This document shows positions 1-11,717 of a DNA stretch of 64,000 nt, one piece after another. Source of the stretch: Prauserella flavalba (GTDB lineage Bacteria > Actinomycetota > Actinomycetes > Mycobacteriales > Pseudonocardiaceae); NCBI RefSeq assembly GCF_003202235.1, contig NZ_MASU01000008.1, positions 124,001 through 188,000 on the forward strand. The letters are read 5' to 3'. Under the pieces are notes generated by a model. That model searched no databases and was not told the origin of the DNA. It saw only the letters and a program-made list of their open reading frames with translations. The translations under genes were made by a program, and so were the position numbers. Position 1 is the first letter of the stretch; each line of letters opens with the position of its first letter.

Positions 1-611
1 TGGCTGCACTTCGTGCGCACCGGCCGCCCGCACGTGACGTGGAAGTACGCCGCCACGCTCGACGGCAGGGTCGCCGCCGCCGACCGGACGAGCCGGTGGA
101 TCTCCGGCCCCGTCTCGCGCGCGGAGGTCCACGCCATCCGGGCCGCGGCCGACGCGATCGTAGTGGGCACGGGCACCGTGCGCGCCGACGACGCGTGGCT
201 CACCGTGCGCGACGCCGACGGCGCGCTCGCGCCCCGGCAGCCGCTGCGCGTGGTGGTGGGCACCGGCGGCATACCGGAGGGCGCGCGGGTGCTGGACGAG
301 TCGGCGGAGACGCTGCTCGCCAGGACCCACGAGCCCGACGAGGTGCTCACGGCACTCGCGGAGCGCGGCGTGGTGGACGTGCTGCTGGAGGGCGGGCCGA
401 CGCTCGCGGGCGCATTCGTGCGGGCCGGCCGGGTGGACCGGATCCTGGCCTATGTCGCGCCGATGCTCCTGGGGGCCGGGCCCGCGGCGCTCGGGCCTTC
501 CGGAGTGTCAACCATCACCGAAGCACACCGTTGGCGGGTCGAAGGGGTCACCATGAGCGGTGACGACGTGCGGATCGCCGCCGTCCCGCTCACCGGCGAG
601 GGAGGCAGCTA

Positions 612-612
<1 letters not shown>
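1..612 (+). CDS. ribD: Riboflavin biosynthesis protein RibD, C-terminal reductase part (5' truncated by the window)
   Basis: This is the reductase half of the bifunctional deaminase/reductase that converts 2,5-diamino-6-ribosylamino-pyrimidinone 5'-phosphate to the ribitylamino-pyrimidinedione intermediate. The frame is open from base 1, and the residues before the first GTG at 13 (WLHF) continue the family alignment, so the gene starts upstream and the zinc deaminase domain is outside the window. Visible motifs are VTWKYAATLDGR, SRWISGP, VVGTGTVRADDAWLTVRD and the late VLLEGGPTLAGAFV, typical of RibD_C (a DHFR-like NADPH-binding fold). The stop overlaps the start of ribE by 1 nt (TAGTG), so it is the upstream part of a rib operon. 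Assignment is firm; the true start is not visible. Confidence 0.93.
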
Positions 613-3494
<2,882 letters not shown>

Positions 3495-3503
3495 GCCCAC
3501 GTG

Positions 3504-3554
3504 CCCCCAAGGCCACCTTTGTTGCGTTCAACGCAACAAAGGTGGCCTTGGGGG
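3504..3554. terminator. Long perfect hairpin between convergent genes (family copy 1)
   Basis: Two 25-nt arms (3504-3528 and 3530-3554) pair perfectly around a single C. The arm runs CCCCCAAGGCCACC then TTTGTT then GCGTT. It lies between the rib operon end (3494) and the xthA end (3563), facing both, so it is well placed as a bidirectional terminator. There is no clear U-tract on either side. Related copies are at 11130, 18634, 38484 and 47487. Confidence 0.75.
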
Positions 3555-3562
3555 CGGTTTCG

Positions 3563-4342
3563 TCAGACGGTGAGGTCGACGACCACCGGGGCGTGGTCGC
3601 TGGCGCCTTTGCCCTTGCGTTCCTCGCGGTCGACGTAGGCGTCGCTCACGGCGCCCGCGAACGCCGGGTTGGCGTAGACCAGGTCGATGCGCATGCCGTT
3701 GTTCTTCGGGAACGCGAGCTGCCGGTAATCCCAGTAGGTGTACGGGCGGTCGTACTTGAGCGCCCTCGGGACCACGTCGGTCAGCCCGGTCTCCCGCAGC
3801 ATCGCGAGTGCCTTGCGCTCCGGCTCGGTGACGTGCGTCGACTCGGTGAACAACGAGATGTCCCAGACGTCCTCGTCGGTGGGCGCGATGTTGAAGTCGC
3901 CGAGCACCGCGAACGGGCGGCCGGCGCCGGACTCGGCGAGCACCGTCGCCTGCAGGGCCTCCAGCCAGCGCAGCTTGTAGGCGTAGTGCGCGTGGCCGGG
4001 CTCGCGTCCGTTGGGCACGTACACCGACCACACGCGCACCCCGCCGCACGTGGCACCGATCGCCCTGGGCTCGGTGACGTCCTCGTACGCCGGCTGGTCG
4101 GTGAGCCCGCGGGTGACGTCGTCAAGGCCCGCCTTCGACAGGATCGCGACGCCGTTCCACCGGCCCGTGCCGTGGCACGCGACGTCGTAGCCGAGCTCGG
4201 CGATCTCGGCCCGGGGGAACGCCTCGTCGGTGCACTTCAGCTCCTGCACGCACAGCACGTCGGGCTGCGCGGACGACAGCCAGCCGAGCAGCCGGGGCAG
4301 GCGAGCGGTGACCGAGTTGACGTTCCACGTGGCGATCCGCAT
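3563..4342 (-). CDS. xthA: Exodeoxyribonuclease III (AP endonuclease)
   Basis: A Mg-dependent AP endonuclease and 3'-5' exonuclease for base-excision repair. The 259-residue protein has the EEP-family motifs in order: WNVNSVTAR (N-terminus), CVQELKC (metal-binding Glu), GRWNGVAILS, SVYVPNG, VLGDFNIAPTDED (Asp and Asn of the active site), a YTYWDY segment, MRIDLVYANP and the terminal SDHAPVVVDL. The start is ATG 4342, preceded on the coding strand by AAGG. It is transcribed divergently from the HAD gene, and the 72-bp gap between them is unusually AT-rich (tatac-type boxes) for this window, so it probably holds both promoters. Confidence 0.93.
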   Translation of the reverse strand: MRIATWNVNSVTARLPRLLGWLSSAQPDVLCVQELKCTDEAFPRAEIAELGYDVACHGTGRWNGVAILSKAGLDDVTRGLTDQPAYEDVTEPRAIGATCGGVRVWSVYVPNGREPGHAHYAYKLRWLEALQATVLAESGAGRPFAVLGDFNIAPTDEDVWDISLFTESTHVTEPERKALAMLRETGLTDVVPRALKYDRPYTYWDYRQLAFPKNNGMRIDLVYANPAFAGAVSDAYVDREERKGKGASDHAPVVVDLTV

Positions 4343-4402
4343 GCGGCAACCTTCGCACACATGTTCTGCGTATAACGACCTATACAGCATGGCCCTGGGC
4401 CG

Positions 4403-4408
4403 TACCCT
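4403..4408 (+). promoter_or_regulatory. -10 box TACCCT for a likely leaderless HAD transcript
   Basis: TACCCT sits 6 nt before ATG 4415. No ribosome-binding site fits between the box and the start codon, which is the arrangement of leaderless actinobacterial mRNAs. Confidence 0.5.
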
Positions 4409-4414
4409 GGGATC

Positions 4415-5092
4415 ATGGCGCGCGCGACGGCGAGGAAGCCCGAGGTGGTCCTGTTCGACGTGTTCGAGACGCTCGTGCGCCTCGACCCGCTGCGGGAACG
4501 GTTCCTGGAAGCGGGCAGACCCGGCCACGAGCTGGAGCTGTTCTTCGCCCGCACGCTGCGCGACGGCATGGCGTTCACCCTCGCAGGGGAGGCGCCGCCG
4601 TTCCGCGAGGTCGCGCGGGCTCAGCTGGCCGCCACCACCGGCTACACCCTCAGCGACGCGTGGCTCACCCACATCCTGGACGGGTTCGCCGAGCTGCCGC
4701 TGCAGCCCGACGCCGAGCCCGCCTTCGACCTGCTGGCCGGCGCCGGGGTGCCCGCCTACGGCTTCACGCACGGCTCCGCCGCGGTCCTGGAGTCCATTGC
4801 GGACAGACATGGGATCCGGCACAAGTTCAGGGAGGTCCTGTCGGCCGAGGCGATCCATTCGTTCAAACCACCCGCGAAGGTCTACGAGTGGGCGTGCGGG
4901 CGGGCCGGCTCGCGGCCGGAGGCGACCGCGCTCGTGGCCGTGCACTCGTGGGACACCCACGGCGCGGTGCGCGCGGGCCTGCTCGCCGGGTTCGCCACGC
5001 GGCTGGAGGGCCGCCTGCCCGAGGTGGTCGAGCGCCCGCACGTGGTGGCCGAGCGGGTCGACGAGGTCGTGGCCGGGCTGCTCGCGCTCTAA
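4415..5092 (+). CDS. HAD-superfamily hydrolase, haloacid dehalogenase type II-like
   Basis: A 225-residue HAD enzyme. Motif I is VLFDVFETL near residue 12, with the nucleophile Asp but Val where phosphatases usually have the second Asp, as in L-2-haloacid dehalogenases. Motif II is YGFTHGS, motif III the Lys in HSFKPPAKVYEWA, and motif IV the region VAVHSWDTHGA. The overall pattern matches (S)-2-haloacid dehalogenase type II proteins, but many actinobacterial members have untested substrates, so phosphatase activity is possible. It probably has its own leaderless promoter. It is not obviously linked in function to its neighbours xthA or uvrC. Confidence 0.8.
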   Translation: MARATARKPEVVLFDVFETLVRLDPLRERFLEAGRPGHELELFFARTLRDGMAFTLAGEAPPFREVARAQLAATTGYTLSDAWLTHILDGFAELPLQPDAEPAFDLLAGAGVPAYGFTHGSAAVLESIADRHGIRHKFREVLSAEAIHSFKPPAKVYEWACGRAGSRPEATALVAVHSWDTHGAVRAGLLAGFATRLEGRLPEVVERPHVVAERVDEVVAGLLAL

Positions 5093-5124
5093 CGGGGCCC
5101 CGGCGGGATGTCGGAGGCTCGCCA

Positions 5125-5130
5125 TAGGCT
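5125..5130 (+). promoter_or_regulatory. -10 box TAGGCT for leaderless uvrC
   Basis: TAGGCT is followed by 6 nt and then GTG 5137, with no Shine-Dalgarno sequence in between. The geometry is the same as at several other starts in this window. Confidence 0.5.
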
Positions 5131-5136
5131 TGAAGC

Positions 5137-7113
5137 GTGGCTGACCCCTCGACCTACCGGCCCTCGCCCGGCAGCATCCCGGACGCCCCCGGCGTCTACA
5201 AGTTCCGCGACGCCACCAGGCGGGTCATCTACGTCGGCAAGGCCAAGAGCCTGCGCAGCAGGCTGAACTCCTACTTCGCCGACCTCGCCGGCCTGCACCC
5301 CCGCACCCGGCAGATGGTCACCACCGCGGCGAGCGTCGAGTGGACCGTCGTGTCCACCGAGGTCGAGGCGCTGCAGCTGGAGTACAACTGGATCAAGGAG
5401 TTCGACCCGCGGTTCAACGTCCGCTACCGCGACGACAAGTCCTACCCCGTGCTGGCGGTCACGCTGCACGAGGAGTTCCCGCGCCTGCACGTCTACCGGG
5501 GCCCGCGCAAGAAGGGCGTGCGCTACTTCGGCCCGTACGCCCACGCCTGGGCGATCCGCGAGACGCTCGACCTGCTGCTGCGCGTGTTCCCCGCGCGGAC
5601 CTGCTCCAACGGCGTGTTCCGCAGGCACGGCCAGATCGGCAGGCCCTGCCTGCTCGGCTACATCGACAAGTGCTCGGCGCCGTGCGTCGGCCGGGTGACC
5701 GCAGAGGAGCACCGCGACATCGTCGAGGACTTCTGTGATTTTCTCGCCGGCCGCACCGACACCATGATCCGCAGGCTGGAGAAGGAGATGGCTCAGGCGG
5801 CGGAGTCGCTCGAGTTCGAGCGCGCCGCGCGCCTTCGCGACGACCTCGGCGCGCTGCGCAGAGCGATGGAGAAGCAGGCCGTGGTGTTCGGCGACGGCAC
5901 GGACGCCGACGTGATCGCGTTCGCCCACGACGAGCTGGAAGCCGCCGTGCAGGTGTTCCACGTGCGGGGAGGCCGGGTGCGCGGCCAGCGCGGCTGGGTG
6001 ATCGACAAGGTCGAGGAGATGGACGTCCCCGCGCTGGTGGAGCAGTTCCTCAGCCAGTTCTACGCCGAGCAGGCCGAGCTGGCGGAGGACACGCCGAACG
6101 GCGGCGGCGCGGTGGTGCCGCGCGAGGTGCTGGTGCCGGAGCTGCCCGCCGACGCCGACGCGCTCGCCGAGTGGCTGAGCGGGCTGCGCGGCGCCCGCGT
6201 GCAGCTGCGCGTTCCGCAGCGGGGCGACAAGCGGGCGCTGGCCGAGACCGTGGCCCGCAACGCGCAGGAGGCGTTCGCCCAGCACAAGCTGCGCAGGTCC
6301 GGCGACCTCACCGCCCGTTCGGCGGCGTTGTCGGAGCTGCAGGAGAACCTCGGGCTCGACACGGCGCCGCTGCGCATCGAGTGCGTCGACATCAGCCACA
6401 TCGCCGGCAGCGACGTCGTGGCGTCGCTCGTGGTGTTCGAGGACGGCGTGCCCCGCAAGTCCGAGTACCGCCGGTTCGCGCTGCGCGAGGCCGCCACCGA
6501 GGGCGACGTCGCCGCGATCGCGGAGGTCGTGCGGCGCCGGTTCGCCCGCTACCTCAAGGAGACCGGGGAGAGCGGCGAGCAGGAACAGCCCGAGAGCACG
6601 CCCGGCATCGACCCGGAGACGGGCAGGCCGCGCAAGTTCGCCTACCCGCCGAACCTGCTCGTCGTCGACGGCGCGGGCCCGCAGGCGACCGCCGCCGCCG
6701 ACGTGCTCGCCGAGCTCGGGATCACCGACGTCGCCGTGGTCGGGCTCGCCAAGCGCCTCGAGGAGGTGTGGCTGCCCGCCGACCCGGATCCGGTCATCCT
6801 CCCGAGGACGTCCGACGCGCTGTACCTTCTCCAGCGGGTACGCGACGAGGCGCACCGCTTCGCCATCCGGTACCACCGCGAGAAGCGGTCGAAGCGCGTG
6901 CAGGCCTCGGCACTGGACGGGGTCCCGGGGCTCGGTCAGGCGCGCAAGGCCGCGCTGATCAAGCACTTCGGCTCCGTCAAGAGACTGAGGCAGGCCAGTG
7001 TGGACGACATCGCGGGCGTGCCCGGGTTCGGCAGGCGCACGGCGGAGGTCGTGCACGCCGCGCTCGCGGAGGGGGCAACAGTGAAGAACGAGGGGAGTCA
7101 CGGACGTGACTGA
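5137..7113 (+). CDS. uvrC: Excinuclease ABC subunit C
   Basis: Makes the 3' and 5' incisions around lesions held by UvrB in nucleotide-excision repair. The 658-residue protein contains the N-terminal GIY-YIG nuclease ([19 protein letters not shown], about residues 15-33), the conserved [19 protein letters not shown], a UVR UvrB-binding motif (about 205-240), the RNase H-like UvrC domain with [20 protein letters not shown] and [10 protein letters not shown], and a C-terminal helix-hairpin-helix pair ([19 protein letters not shown]). Length is normal. GTG 5137 follows a TAGGCT box. Its end overlaps rapZ by 8 nt, so uvrC-rapZ-yvcK-whiA is read as one operon, a common actinobacterial order. Confidence 0.96.
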   Translation: MADPSTYRPSPGSIPDAPGVYKFRDATRRVIYVGKAKSLRSRLNSYFADLAGLHPRTRQMVTTAASVEWTVVSTEVEALQLEYNWIKEFDPRFNVRYRDDKSYPVLAVTLHEEFPRLHVYRGPRKKGVRYFGPYAHAWAIRETLDLLLRVFPARTCSNGVFRRHGQIGRPCLLGYIDKCSAPCVGRVTAEEHRDIVEDFCDFLAGRTDTMIRRLEKEMAQAAESLEFERAARLRDDLGALRRAMEKQAVVFGDGTDADVIAFAHDELEAAVQVFHVRGGRVRGQRGWVIDKVEEMDVPALVEQFLSQFYAEQAELAEDTPNGGGAVVPREVLVPELPADADALAEWLSGLRGARVQLRVPQRGDKRALAETVARNAQEAFAQHKLRRSGDLTARSAALSELQENLGLDTAPLRIECVDISHIAGSDVVASLVVFEDGVPRKSEYRRFALREAATEGDVAAIAEVVRRRFARYLKETGESGEQEQPESTPGIDPETGRPRKFAYPPNLLVVDGAGPQATAAADVLAELGITDVAVVGLAKRLEEVWLPADPDPVILPRTSDALYLLQRVRDEAHRFAIRYHREKRSKRVQASALDGVPGLGQARKAALIKHFGSVKRLRQASVDDIAGVPGFGRRTAEVVHAALAEGATVKNEGSHGRD

Positions 7114-7993
7114 CGAAGAAGCCAGGACCTCGGGCATCGAGGTCGCCGTGGTGAGCGGCCTGTCCGGCGCCGGCCGCAGTACCGCGGCCAAGTGCCTCGA
7201 GGATCTCGGCTGGTTCGTGGTGGACAACCTGCCGCCGGAGCTGATCTCCACCATGGTGGAGCTCGGCGCGCAGGCGCGGGGCGCGATCACCAAGGTGGCC
7301 GTGGTGATGGACGTGCGCTCGCGGGCGTTCACCGACGATCTCGCGTCCGTGATCAAGGACCTCGACGCGCGCGGCTACAAGCCGAGGGTGCTGTTCCTCG
7401 AGGCGACCGACGCGGTGCTGATCCGGCGCTTCGAGCAGGTCCGCCGGGGACACCCGATGCAGGGTGACGGCAGGCTGATCGACGGCATCGCCGCCGAGCG
7501 CGCCCTGCTGGCCCCCCTGCGCGAGGAGGCCGACCTGCTGCTCGACACGTCCGCGCTGTCGGTGCACGACCTGCGCGCGAAGATCGAGGACGCGTTCGGT
7601 ACCGAGGCCAGCAGCCAGACGCGGGTCACGGTGCTGTCCTTCGGCTACAAGTACGGTCTGCCGATGGACTCCGACCTCGTGATGGACGTGCGCTTCCTGC
7701 CCAACCCGTTCTGGATCCCCGAACTGCGCGACCACAGCGGGCTCGACGGCGACGTGCGCAACTACGTGCTCACGCAGGAAGGCGCCGAGGAGTTCCTCGA
7801 CCGCTACCACGAGCTGCTGCGGCTGATCGGCGCCGGCTACAAGCGCGAGGGCAAGCGGTACCTGACGCTCGCCGTGGGCTGCACGGGCGGAAAGCACCGC
7901 AGCGTCGCCATTTCCGAGGAGCTCGCCGCCCGTCTGTCCAAAGAGGATGGCATGGCCGTGAAGGTGGTGCACCGGGACCTGGGCAGGGAGTGA
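7106..7993 (+). CDS. rapZ: RNase adapter RapZ / P-loop nucleotide-binding protein
   Basis: A 295-residue member of the RapZ (YvcJ) family. The N-terminal P-loop is GLSGAGRST (residues 18-26), followed by [16 protein letters not shown]. The C-terminal domain has [29 protein letters not shown] and the phosphate-binding [12 protein letters not shown]. In E. coli RapZ steers RNase E and glmS control, while in Gram-positives YvcJ is a GTP/ATP-binding protein tied to competence; its actinobacterial role is poorly defined. It overlaps uvrC by 8 nt and yvcK by 4 nt, so expression is tightly coupled. Confidence 0.93.
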   Translation: MTDEEARTSGIEVAVVSGLSGAGRSTAAKCLEDLGWFVVDNLPPELISTMVELGAQARGAITKVAVVMDVRSRAFTDDLASVIKDLDARGYKPRVLFLEATDAVLIRRFEQVRRGHPMQGDGRLIDGIAAERALLAPLREEADLLLDTSALSVHDLRAKIEDAFGTEASSQTRVTVLSFGYKYGLPMDSDLVMDVRFLPNPFWIPELRDHSGLDGDVRNYVLTQEGAEEFLDRYHELLRLIGAGYKREGKRYLTLAVGCTGGKHRSVAISEELAARLSKEDGMAVKVVHRDLGRE

Positions 7994-8967
7994 GCTCGGG
8001 CATGCGGGCCGTCGCACTCGGTGGTGGGCACGGACTGCACGCGACGCTGACGGCGTTGCGCCGCATCACGACGGACGTCACCGCCGTGGTCACCGTCGCC
8101 GACGACGGGGGCTCGTCGGGACGGTTGCGCCGCGAGCTGGGCCTGCTGCCGCCGGGCGACCTGCGGCAGGCGCTGGCGGCGCTGTCGGAGGCCGAGGACG
8201 GCGGCGCGCTGTGGGCGCAGGTGTTCCAGCACCGCTTCGGCGGCACCGGCGCGCTCACCGGGCACGCGGTGGGCAACCTCCTGCTGGCGGGGCTGTTCGA
8301 GGTGCTCGGCGACCCCGTCGCGGGGCTCGACGAGGCGGGCAGGCTGCTCGGGCTGTCGGGCCGGGTGCTGCCGATGTCGGCCGACGCGCTCGACATCGAG
8401 GCCGAGGTCACCGGCCTGGAACCCGGCGGCGAGGTCAGCCGCATCCGCGGCCAGGTCGCCGTCGCGAGCACCCCCGGTCAGGTCCGGCGCATCACCCTGC
8501 ACACCGCGGGCAGGCCGGGCAAACCGCCCGCGGCGTGCCCGGAGGCGGTCGAGGCCGTGCTGGGCGCCGACGCGGTGTTCCTCGGCCCCGGCTCGTGGTT
8601 CACGAGCGTGCTGCCGCACCTGCTGGTGCCCGAGCTGCACGACGCCCTCGTGCGCACCCCCGCCACCAAGATCGTCATACTCAACCTCGTTCCGCAGCCG
8701 GGAGAGACGGCTGGCTTCTCACCCGAACGGCACTTGGACGTACTCTTCGAACACGCTCCCCGGCTGCGGGTCGACGCGGTGATCGCCGACCGTGACTCCG
8801 TGCCGACGCCGGCGCGCCTCCGCGGCGCCGCGGCCGCGCTGGGCGGGCGTGCGCATCTGGCGTCGGTGGCTGACCCGAGCGTGGTGGGACGCCATGATCC
8901 GGATGCCCTGGCTGGCTGTGTGCGAGAGGCTCTCGGTCTGACCGAGAGCGAGAGGGAGGGGCAGTAA
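7990..8967 (+). CDS. yvcK: YvcK/CofD-like gluconeogenesis factor
   Basis: A 325-residue protein of the YvcK family (CofD-like fold). Visible motifs are [13 protein letters not shown] (nucleotide-sugar-binding loop near residue 9), [39 protein letters not shown] and [15 protein letters not shown]. YvcK binds UDP-GlcNAc and supports growth and cell-wall synthesis on gluconeogenic substrates (Bacillus; CuvA in mycobacteria). GTG 7990 overlaps the rapZ stop and the end overlaps whiA by 1 nt. It is not the F420 enzyme CofD, since the context and length fit YvcK. Confidence 0.92.
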   Translation: MSSGMRAVALGGGHGLHATLTALRRITTDVTAVVTVADDGGSSGRLRRELGLLPPGDLRQALAALSEAEDGGALWAQVFQHRFGGTGALTGHAVGNLLLAGLFEVLGDPVAGLDEAGRLLGLSGRVLPMSADALDIEAEVTGLEPGGEVSRIRGQVAVASTPGQVRRITLHTAGRPGKPPAACPEAVEAVLGADAVFLGPGSWFTSVLPHLLVPELHDALVRTPATKIVILNLVPQPGETAGFSPERHLDVLFEHAPRLRVDAVIADRDSVPTPARLRGAAAALGGRAHLASVADPSVVGRHDPDALAGCVREALGLTESEREGQ

Positions 8968-9953
8968 TGGCCATGACGGCTGCGGTCAAGGACGAACTGA
9001 GCAGGCTGGAGATCACCAAGACCGCCCCGCGCCGCTCCGAGGTCGCCTCGATGCTGCGGTTCGCGGGCGGTCTGCACATCGTCGCGGGCAGGGTGGTCGT
9101 GGAGGCCGAGCTGGACACCGGCTCGGTCGCAAGGCGGCTGCGCAAGGAGATCTACGACCTGTACGGCCACCAGGCCGACGTGCACATGATCACCTCCGGC
9201 GGGTTGCGCAAGGGGACGCGCTACGTCGTGCGGGTGGTGAAGGACGGCGAGGGTCTCGCCAGGCAGACCGGGCTCATCGACCAGCGTGGGCGCCCGGTGC
9301 GCGGGCTGCCGGCCGCCGTGGTCTCCGGCGGCATCGCCGACGCGGAGGCCGCGTGGCGGGGCGCGTTCCTCGCGCACGGTTCGCTGACCGAGCCGGGCCG
9401 GTCGTCGTCGCTCGAGGTGACCTGCCCCGGCCCCGAGGCGGCGCTCGCGCTCGTCGGCGCCGCGCGCAGGCTCGGCATCCAGGCGAAGTCGCGGGAGGTG
9501 CGAGGCGCCGACCGCGTGGTGGTGCGCGACGGCGACGCGATCGGCGCGCTGCTCACCCGGCTCGGCGCCCACGAGAGCGTGCTGGCGTGGGAGGAGCGCC
9601 GGATGCGCCGTGAGGTGCGCGCCACCGCCAACCGGCTCGCCAACTTCGACGACGCGAACCTGCGCCGCTCCGCCCGCGCCGCCGTGGCCGCGGCCGCGAG
9701 GGTCGAGCGGGCGATGGAGATCCTCGGCGACACCGCGCCGGACCACCTGCTCGCCGCCGGCAAGCTGCGGCTGACCAACCGGCAGGCGTCGCTGGAGGAG
9801 CTCGGGCAGCTCTCCGACCCGCCGATGACGAAGGACGCCGTCGCGGGCCGCATCCGGCGGCTGCTGGCGATGGCCGACAAGCGCGCGGGCGAGCTGGGCA
9901 TCCCCGACACCGAGTCGGCGGTCACGCCGGACATGCTGGAGGAAGAGGCGTAG
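8967..9953 (+). CDS. whiA: Sporulation/cell-division regulator WhiA
   Basis: A DNA-binding regulator with a degenerate LAGLIDADG homing-endonuclease-like N-terminal domain and a C-terminal helix-turn-helix. In Streptomyces it works with WhiB to switch on sporulation division genes. The 328-residue protein shows [13 protein letters not shown] at the start, [16 protein letters not shown], the mid-region [20 protein letters not shown], and the C-terminal HTH part from about residue 225: [19 protein letters not shown] then [23 protein letters not shown] 8967 overlaps the yvcK stop by 1 nt (TAATG). It is the last gene of the uvrC operon. Confidence 0.95.
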   Translation: MAMTAAVKDELSRLEITKTAPRRSEVASMLRFAGGLHIVAGRVVVEAELDTGSVARRLRKEIYDLYGHQADVHMITSGGLRKGTRYVVRVVKDGEGLARQTGLIDQRGRPVRGLPAAVVSGGIADAEAAWRGAFLAHGSLTEPGRSSSLEVTCPGPEAALALVGAARRLGIQAKSREVRGADRVVVRDGDAIGALLTRLGAHESVLAWEERRMRREVRATANRLANFDDANLRRSARAAVAAAARVERAMEILGDTAPDHLLAAGKLRLTNRQASLEELGQLSDPPMTKDAVAGRIRRLLAMADKRAGELGIPDTESAVTPDMLEEEA

Positions 9954-10095
9954 GGGTGTGAACGCGGCCCGTTACGTGGGCCCGGCACTCCGCCGAACTC
10001 GTAACCCAGCGGTTTCCCGCGCGCGCCCCGGCTCGAAACGCGGCGGGCCAACTCTCGATCACGGCAGCACAGCCGGTTCGAGGAAAGGGGCCCTC

Positions 10096-11121
10096 GTGCA
10101 CGCGACAGGGACTGGGGTGGACACCGCCGAGAACGCCGTACCGGCGGCGATCGGCACCTGGCTGCGCCGGCGCTCCGCTCGCGCCGACGACTGGACGGCG
10201 GCCGAGCTGGTGGCCGCCAAGCGCGGGCGCACCGTGAGCGTCGTGATCCCGGCCAGGGACGAGCAGGAGACCGTGGGCGAGATCGTGCGGACCATCCGCA
10301 CCGCGCTCGTCGACGAGCATCCGCTGGTGGACGAGGTGCTGGTGGTCGACTCGCACTCCACCGACGCCACGGCCGAGGTCGCCGCCGCGGCCGGGGCGAC
10401 CGTGGTGGCGCAGGACGCCGTGCTGTACCCCCTGCCGGGCCTGCGCGGCAAGGGGGAGGCGCTGTGGAAGGGCCTCGCGGCCACCACCGGCGACCTCGTG
10501 GTGTTCGTCGACGGCGACCTCTACGACTTCACGGCTGGGTACGTCATCGGGCTGCTGGGCCCGTTGCTCGCCGACCGGGGCGTGGACTACGTGAAGGGCT
10601 TCTACCACCGGCCGCTCGTCGGCGCCGGGCACACCGACGCCGACGGCGGCGGGCGCGTCACGGAGCTCGTGGCGCGGCCGCTGCTGAACATGTACTGGCC
10701 GCAGCTGGCGGGTTTCGTGCAGCCGCTCGCGGGCGAGTACGCGGGCAGGCGCGAGGTGCTGGAGCGCATCCCGTTCGTGACGCACTACGGCGTCGAGGTG
10801 GGTCACCTGATCGACCTGGTGGAGTGGCGGGGCCTCGACGCGCTCGCGCAGGTGGACCTCGGGACCCGGACCCACCGGCACCAGGGCACGCAGGCGCTGG
10901 GGCGGATGTCGGGCCAGATCATGCTGACGATCATGGACCGGCTGAAGGCGCACGGGCGGCTCGTGTCGGCCGAGTCCCCGAGCACGCTGCTCGCCCAGTT
11001 CCAGCGCGGCGAGCCCACTCACGGCGTCGAGCGGGAACTGGTGCTCACCGACCTGGCGCTCACCCAGCGCCCGCCGCTCTCCACCTTCCGCCAGAGGGAA
11101 CCCCTCCGCGAATCGGCGTAG
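10096..11121 (+). CDS. gpgS: Glucosyl-3-phosphoglycerate synthase-like family 2/81 glycosyltransferase
   Basis: A 341-residue GT-A glycosyltransferase resembling GpgS, which transfers glucose to 3-phosphoglycerate as the first step towards (methyl)glucosylglycerate and methylglucose lipopolysaccharide. Motifs: VSVVIPARDEQETV for donor binding, VDSHSTDAT, LPGLRGKGEALWKGL, the DXD-type metal site VFVDGDLYDF, and late FVTHYGVEVGHLIDL and THRHQ. GTG 10096 is chosen because of the AGGAAAGGGG before it and because residues upstream to 9958 do not look coding. The 142 nt between whiA and this gene are probably its leader; I see no other gene there. It ends just before hairpin copy 2. Confidence 0.85.
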   Translation: MHATGTGVDTAENAVPAAIGTWLRRRSARADDWTAAELVAAKRGRTVSVVIPARDEQETVGEIVRTIRTALVDEHPLVDEVLVVDSHSTDATAEVAAAAGATVVAQDAVLYPLPGLRGKGEALWKGLAATTGDLVVFVDGDLYDFTAGYVIGLLGPLLADRGVDYVKGFYHRPLVGAGHTDADGGGRVTELVARPLLNMYWPQLAGFVQPLAGEYAGRREVLERIPFVTHYGVEVGHLIDLVEWRGLDALAQVDLGTRTHRHQGTQALGRMSGQIMLTIMDRLKAHGRLVSAESPSTLLAQFQRGEPTHGVERELVLTDLALTQRPPLSTFRQREPLRESA

Positions 11122-11129
11122 CCCGACTG

Positions 11130-11180
11130 CCCCCAAGGCCACCTTTGTTGCGTTCAACGCAACAAAGGTGGCCTTGGGGG
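11130..11180. terminator. Long perfect hairpin between convergent genes (family copy 2)
   Basis: Identical in sequence to copy 1 over 51 nt: arms 11130-11154 and 11156-11180 around one C. It lies between the gpgS-like stop (11121) and the end of the minus-strand oxidoreductase (11185), so it can terminate both. No U-tract. Confidence 0.75.
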
Positions 11181-11184
11181 GCGG

Positions 11185-11622
11185 TCAGTCGGCCATGTCG
11201 GCGATGGCGATCACCCTGGTGATCTTCGCGCGGACCAGGAGCTCGCCCTCGACGGCGTTGCGCTTGCCGAACGCCTCCGCCTGATCCTCACCCATGTACC
11301 GGCCGCCGATCATCGTCGACCACGGGAGCATCTCGTCGAGGTCCTCCGAGATCCGCGCCTCGGCCGTGAACTGGACGAAGTGGTACGGCGGCCGCTGGTC
11401 GTCGACGGTCACCGAGATGCGCGGGTCCCGGCGCAGCGCCTTGCCCTTCACCGTGCCGGCGCCCGTGTTGAAGATCAGCTCGTCGCCGTCGGGTCCCTCG
11501 TTGAGCACGAACCAGATCGGCGTGACGTGCGGGGAGCCGTCGGCCCGCACCACGCCCAGCTTGCCGGTGAGCGTGCCGGAGCCCGCGAACTTCCACCACT
11601 CGTCTCTCGTCATCTCGCGCAT
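11185..11622 (-). CDS. PPOX-class (F420- or FMN-dependent) split-barrel oxidoreductase
   Basis: A 145-residue member of the pyridoxamine-phosphate-oxidase-like split-barrel family, many actinobacterial members of which use F420H2 and some FMN. It shows LTGKLGVVRADGSPHVTPIW, then FNTGAGTVKGKALRRDPR and ISVTVDDQRPPYHFVQF, the order typical of TIGR03618-type F420-dependent reductases. ATG 11622 is used; a TTG at 11631 sits closer to the GGGAGG on the coding strand and another ATG at 11613 would give a start just before TRDEWW, so the start is uncertain by a few codons. The substrate cannot be predicted. Confidence 0.8.
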   Translation of the reverse strand: MREMTRDEWWKFAGSGTLTGKLGVVRADGSPHVTPIWFVLNEGPDGDELIFNTGAGTVKGKALRRDPRISVTVDDQRPPYHFVQFTAEARISEDLDEMLPWSTMIGGRYMGEDQAEAFGKRNAVEGELLVRAKITRVIAIADMAD

Positions 11623-11703
11623 GAGCTGCAAGCTACCTCCCGCGCAGGCGGGCCCGCCCGTCTCCCACCACCGCCCAAGAGGACACGCTCCGCGTGGCTC
11701 ACC

Positions 11704-11709
11704 TAGTCT
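11704..11709 (+). promoter_or_regulatory. -10 box TAGTCT upstream of the SMC-like operon
   Basis: TAGTCT ends 8 nt before GTG 11718, the spacing of a leaderless start. The competing start GTG 11694, preceded by AAGAGGA, would put this box inside the gene, so the two readings exclude each other. Confidence 0.35.
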
Positions 11710-11717
11710 TTGGCGCT

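Noticed and set aside
7990-8967. CofD (F420 biosynthesis lactyl/phosphoenolpyruvyl transferase)
   Set aside because: The rapZ-whiA context, length and [10 protein letters not shown] motif point to YvcK, which shares the CofD fold but not its job.
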